A stretch of 64,000 bases of DNA from Sequoia sempervirens (Eukaryota; Streptophyta; Pinopsida; Cupressales; Cupressaceae), in contig VDFB02000001.1 of assembly GCA_007258455.2 (NCBI GenBank), forward strand, positions 18,065,461 through 18,129,460, in the 5' to 3' direction. Shown here in pieces: positions 59,611 through 64,000 of the stretch. The stretch's first letter is position 1. Each line of letters begins with the position of its first letter. Position numbers and translations under genes: made by a program. A model generated the notes under the pieces. That model made no database searches. It saw only the letters and a list, made by a program, of their open reading frames with translations, and had not been told where the DNA came from.

Positions 59611-61136
59611 AAAGTGTAGAAATGTGTTACAACACTTCACAACACCTTCACAAGATGTCATAATTTGAATGTTTAGGACCTAATGTGAATACGTAAGTTG
59701 CATTGAAACATTAAATCAAAGCAAGATAATTCAAACACCAAAAGAGAAAGACCTAAATAACCATGAAAATGTCAATGATTCATTTTTCTATGGTACTTTT
59801 ATTCCCCACTTTAGTGAGAGGATGAACTTGCTTCAAACTCACACTAAAGTAGCCATGCATATTGAGAAGAATCCAAATTCACTTATGTTATCAAGATGGA
59901 ATGAAAATCATCAAGAGGGATGATCAATCCCCCATGATGAAGATCCCATGGAAAACTAAACATAAGAACAAAGGAACACATGTGAAATAGAAAAGAAAGA
60001 AGGGAGAAGAAAAAGGAAAGTCAGAGCAAGCTTTGATCATTTGTTCATCTAGTTCTAAACATGATCTAGGTTGTTTTTTTTTAAAGAGAGAATGCATAAT
60101 GACTCAAGGAAATTAAATTCATGGAGGTCCACCAAGTGAGAAGACCCAAAAGGTGAGAAACATATGCTAGTTGATATGCACTCACAAACACATAGGTGGC
60201 TATGGGGAAAGTCATGCCATGGAATGGGCTTCCTACTTGACCATACTAAACTTATAACTCCTAACAACTTTAATAAGGCACCACAAAGGAGAAATTTTGG
60301 TTCATGCTTCATGAGATAAGTAAAGATATGTATCCTTAGAACTCATGAACAAATGAAAAGGTACCACATGAATGCAAGTTGTGTCATGCAAGGTGGCAAA
60401 GATGTAAAATGTAAAAAAATAAAATGCAAAGGATGTTCAAAGGAGTCTTTTTAAGTTCATGCAAGGTCTATCACTTAGGGAACATTGTGTCTAATGTCTC
60501 CAAGAGAGGACCAATCAAATAATAGAATATTCACAACTTAGGGGATGCAATGTGTGGCATCACACCACTAAGAGGAATGTAATATTCTAAGATAGATCAC
60601 ACTTATGATGGAAATCACACCCAATGTCATCCACAAAGTGGCAAATGCATTTTATGAAGTGACAAGGCTACACTAAGAACCAATAATGTGAATGAAATGA
60701 TGCCAATGTATGCCCCCCACTTTAAAGGAATTGCTACACACCATTCAGTGAGAAATTACTTTAAAGTAGTGAAGGGAAAATAAATGCAAGAAGAAAAAAA
60801 GAAATGAGATCCAACTTGGAAAGCCTCTATGCCAAGTCATACGTTTCCAAGCAAGACTTCATCATGAAAATGAAAAAAAAACAAAAGAAAAGGGGGTTCG
60901 CCCCCTAGAGAGGAACACAATAAACACATAAGGGATCTATGGATTTAGGGTTAGTATGTTGGTTGCTACAATGTTTTGATTAAAGAGCTCAAAATTATCA
61001 TCATTCCCCAAAGTACATAGAACTGGAAGAATGACACAAAGAGAGTGAAAACAAAAGAAAAAAGAATGTCCATTTTTGGTCAACATGGAAGAGACATTAA
61101 TTTAGGTATTGCCTCTATTAAAGGAAGAGGTTGATT
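59611..61136. other. Spacer between elements G and H
   Basis: No recognised gene; a frame at 60312-60055 is unsupported. A possible minus-strand polypurine tract (AAAGTGGGGGGCAT, 60711-60725) might mark the end of element H, but no LTR pair is visible. Confidence 0.4.
60891..60906. other. Short perfect hairpin AGGGGG-TTCG-CCCCCT
   Basis: A 6-bp G/C stem around a TTCG tetraloop. It has no trailing T-run, so I do not call it a terminator. Confidence 0.6.
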
Positions 61137-63932
61137 TTATTTGTTGTTTTTTATTTTCATTTGATGAGCAAGGAGGTGACGACAATTCCTATGCTCCCTA
61201 CCACCATGGTTTCTTTTAATTTTATTTTGAATTTGTTGAGGTGTAAGAGTGGGTTGATCTACCATAGGTTCATTTTCTTCTGAATGGGGAAGAAGGGAAG
61301 AAACCAAAGAAGATGGGTCAATCACTTTCTCTTTGGCTTTATAACTTTATTTAATGTGAGGAGGCATGAAAAGATTGGTTTCATTATCTCTTGGGTGTTT
61401 AAATGATGCAGGGGAAGTATCTATGGTTAGTTCCTCATGTGGTTTTATTTTTTGTTTAGTTTTGGAATCAGGATAAAACATGGTCTCATCAAGGATCAAA
61501 GTAGTCGAAGTGGACGGTGACATGTTATGAAGAGGAAATTCAACTATTCGTTTGGCTTTGAACTTTTGATAGGCTATGAAAATGAAATCTTTTTGAGGGG
61601 TGATGGGTTCCATAGGTTTAGGACAAGAGGATTCTAAGGAAAAATTACCTTTAGAGGAAAATAGGTTAAAGCCACTATGGTGTGTGGTAAATATCTCACT
61701 GCCATGTGAAAACTTCAAACATTTGTGAACACAAATTTCATCAAGCAAATATAAGGATGACCTAGCCGTAAATGAAACTAATCTGATTGTGGTATAATAG
61801 AAAATGTTACACCCAAAATTTTGGGTCCTATCTATAATGGGGGAATGATCGATCAGATCATAGGGAACGCAAAACCAGTATGTGTTTTAATCCATGCAGT
61901 TGGTTTACTATAATCATCTTGATAGAGATCATGTAATACTAAAAATTCTTTTGTGATCACATTCTCACCACAGTTGGGATCTATTAATATCCCATTGGTG
62001 GGCTTATCATAGATGCAACCAGCTATGTAAAGAGGACCATCAAGAATATTTTTAAGTATATCATGAGAATAAAAAGTAATATCAAGAGATTTTTTTCTTG
62101 GGCCCTTATGAGAGACAACATCTATCATACCCACAAGTTCATCCATAGGATTAACTTGGGTAACATTTGGGGTAATATCATGTTGTTTATTATTTTTATC
62201 AATGTTCATCACATGAGTGTTTTAAGGTTCACTAGCCTTGACAAATGAAACATTGTGTTTAGGCATAGGGATGGTAAAGATTTTTAAATTTTGATTAGGG
62301 GGTGCAATGGCATTATTTCCTTGATCATTGGCACCTGCAATGGACAAATAACTAGAATCAATGAGGTCTTCAACTAAGTGTTTGAGATGCTTACATTATT
62401 CAGTGTCATGTCCATTTTGGTGATGAAAATGACAATAAGAATTTGTTTTAAAGGTTAGTGATAAAGGCTTGGTGGTATCTAGTGGTTTAATGGTAGGAAA
62501 AGTGATCATATATTGCTGGAGTAGTTGATTCATTATGTTATGAAGAGTATCGAGTAAGGGGGTAAATTGTCTCTTCGGGTCCCCAAAGGTAAAGGGAACC
62601 ACTACTTTAATAGCTACCACTTGAATCTAAACAAGTTGGATTGGTTGCAGAGGAGGTGGATTGAATGGTAAGAAGCCTCTATTTGGTTTTTAAAGTTTTT
62701 CTTGTTTTTTTGGTTTCTTTATTTAGACTTCTTAGCTCTGTTAGAAGTGGACTTTGAATCATGACTAGTAACTAAGTTCTGATAGTCACAAAGGGTTGTG
62801 CACAAATTCATGAACAAAGGAAATTTCATCATAGTTAACTTATCCTAAAGGTGAGTGTGCAAGTTTTTGATAAACCTCTTTTGTAGATGTGAATCAGGAA
62901 TCTTGACATCAATTTGAGCATAAAATGACTGATAATGTGAAATGAAATTAGTTACCTTTTCATCTGCATTTTTTTTACATCTCATTAAATCAGCCATTAT
63001 ATTTTTGGGAGTCATATGGATTTGGAAATGACTTATAAAGGCATCCACAAGTTCATTAAATGAATGGATTGAATGATTGGGTAAATTTGGAAACCACTCC
63101 AATGCAGTGTCCTTTAAGGTCCTAGGAAATTTTTTGGCTAATAGTTTATCATCAAGGACAAAATCATCGCACAATGTTGTATAGGAATTAACATGATTAG
63201 TAGGGTCTCCTTTACCTCTGTACTTCTCAAACCTAGGCATCTCAATTCTTTGTGGAATCTGTGTTTGTAAGATCTTTAAAGATAATGGGCTACTATAGAC
63301 ATGGTATGTGGGTGGAGCATTTTGACTTTCATTAATGGTGGATATTTTTTGTTGCATGGATGAAATGGTGTTAAAGATTTGTGTAATGATGGGCTCGGTG
63401 TAAGTGGTATGAGGTGGAAGAGAGAATGGTGATGGAGTGTATGTAATGTTAGGAGAAGTGAAGGGGACACTAAGAGGGGTGAAGGTAGAAGATGGAACAT
63501 TTGATGCCACAAAAGAGCTAGGAATTTTAGTTGTAATAGCAAAAGAGGAGTTACATGACTAACATGTTGCATGGTTTTTGTAACTTGAAGAGTGGTATAG
63601 GTGGGTATGGATTCTATGGTTGAAGGAGGAGGAATGAGAGATTCTCCTTGGCTCACAACATTTTTTGTTGATTGGAATGTGGAAGGAACATGTTTGTTGT
63701 ATACTTCAACTATTATTTTTATAACTTGTAAGCCATCGTCACTTTCAATCAAGTGATGAAGGTTTTCTATGGTAGGTATGGTAGTGGTAGAAATGTTTTC
63801 AAGACTTAAATCTTGTTGTAAATATGCAAAACCCTCATGAATACTAATGAATTTTTATTGCGGGATGAAATTAGTTTGTGTGTCCACATGCATTGGATGT
63901 GAAGGTAAGGGTGCATTAGTGGTAATATCCAT
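61137..63932 (-). pseudogene. Element H gag-protease polyprotein (Ty3/gypsy type), decayed
   Basis: The minus strand starts at an ATG at 63932-63930, with an early TAA (63857-63855) and a frame change near 63550. The gag core lies in 63510-62845 (DTALEWFPNLPNHSIHSFNE, LVDAFISHFQIHM). A plant-type knuckle CHFHHQNGHDTE..C lies near 62400-62440 with a stop inside. A retropepsin-like segment follows (NGILIDPNCGENVITKEFL, about 62005-61950), and a spacer runs to 61137. No polymerase domains follow within 1.5 kb. The product would be an RNA-packaging protein with an aspartic protease. The usual D-S/T-G active site is altered to DPNCG, so protease activity is doubtful. Confidence 0.7.
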
Positions 63933-64000
63933 GCCTAATGCACCATTTCCCACACCAGGAGTAGGAGCTCTTGAGATCCCAAGGTCCACAATGAAAGTGC
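63933..64000. other. Window edge upstream of element H gag
   Basis: Too short to show a leader, primer site or LTR. Confidence 0.4.

Noticed and set aside
60891..60906. Bacterial-type intrinsic terminator
   Set aside because: Plant DNA, no T-run after the stem, no gene ending there.
44600..63932. Complete autonomous retrotransposon
   Set aside because: No reverse transcriptase (YxDD), RNase H or integrase (HHCC, DDE) motif could be found on either strand.

Overview
Nuclear DNA of a seed plant, probably a gymnosperm (the gymnosperm part is inference). The signs are plant LTR retrotransposons with initiator-Met primer sites, LTRs of 4-5 kb, Arabidopsis-type CCCTAAA telomere-like motifs, pentatricopeptide-repeat (PPR) and leucine-rich-repeat (LRR) debris, and AT-rich sequence. 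I see no rRNA, tRNA, CRISPR or bacterial feature, and no complete host gene. The window is layered mobile DNA, almost all of it broken.

Left part (1-22 kb). A CT-rich, telomere-like array is split into three pieces (1-43, 7815-9028, 14121-15165) by two insertions. The left insertion (44-7814) is a head-to-tail dimer of unit A. The right one (9029-14120) is unit B. A third, gutted unit (A2) lies at 17709-21341. Units A and B are different in most DNA but carry the same degenerate protein of about 970-1210 codons, in opposite orientations. I recognise no domain in it. This is the best candidate for an undescribed element family. Between the units lie microsatellites, a GA/CT inverted tract and a 44-bp minisatellite.

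Middle part (22-41.5 kb). At 22234-25640 is a many-exon gene with a SET-like domain, a central exon resembling plant En/Spm-type transposase-associated proteins, and a threefold tandem exon duplication near its end. A lone exon that reads as the 26S proteasome subunit RPN8 lies at 26315-26440. Next is a minus-strand LTR element, 26876-37041, with two 4.2-kb LTRs, only 1.7 kb inside, and a gag pseudogene. After it come a 183-bp tandem duplication, a possible CACTA terminus and an unrecognised glutamate/lysine-rich pseudogene (protein C) ending at a TATA box.

Right part (44-64 kb). Nested insertions are resolved by perfect target-site duplications (TSDs). An old minus-strand gag-type element (G, about 44.6-59.5 kb) was interrupted by a 5.0-kb solo LTR (F, 53687-58728, TSD TGGTG) holding LRR and PPR gene fragments, and by element E (45960-53190, TSD GTATC), which pairs coiled-coil/zinc-knuckle gag remnants with a long unrecognised second reading frame in place of pol. 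A gag-protease element (H) fills 61137-63932. No reverse transcriptase, RNase H or integrase domain was found anywhere, so every retroelement here looks non-autonomous or decayed.
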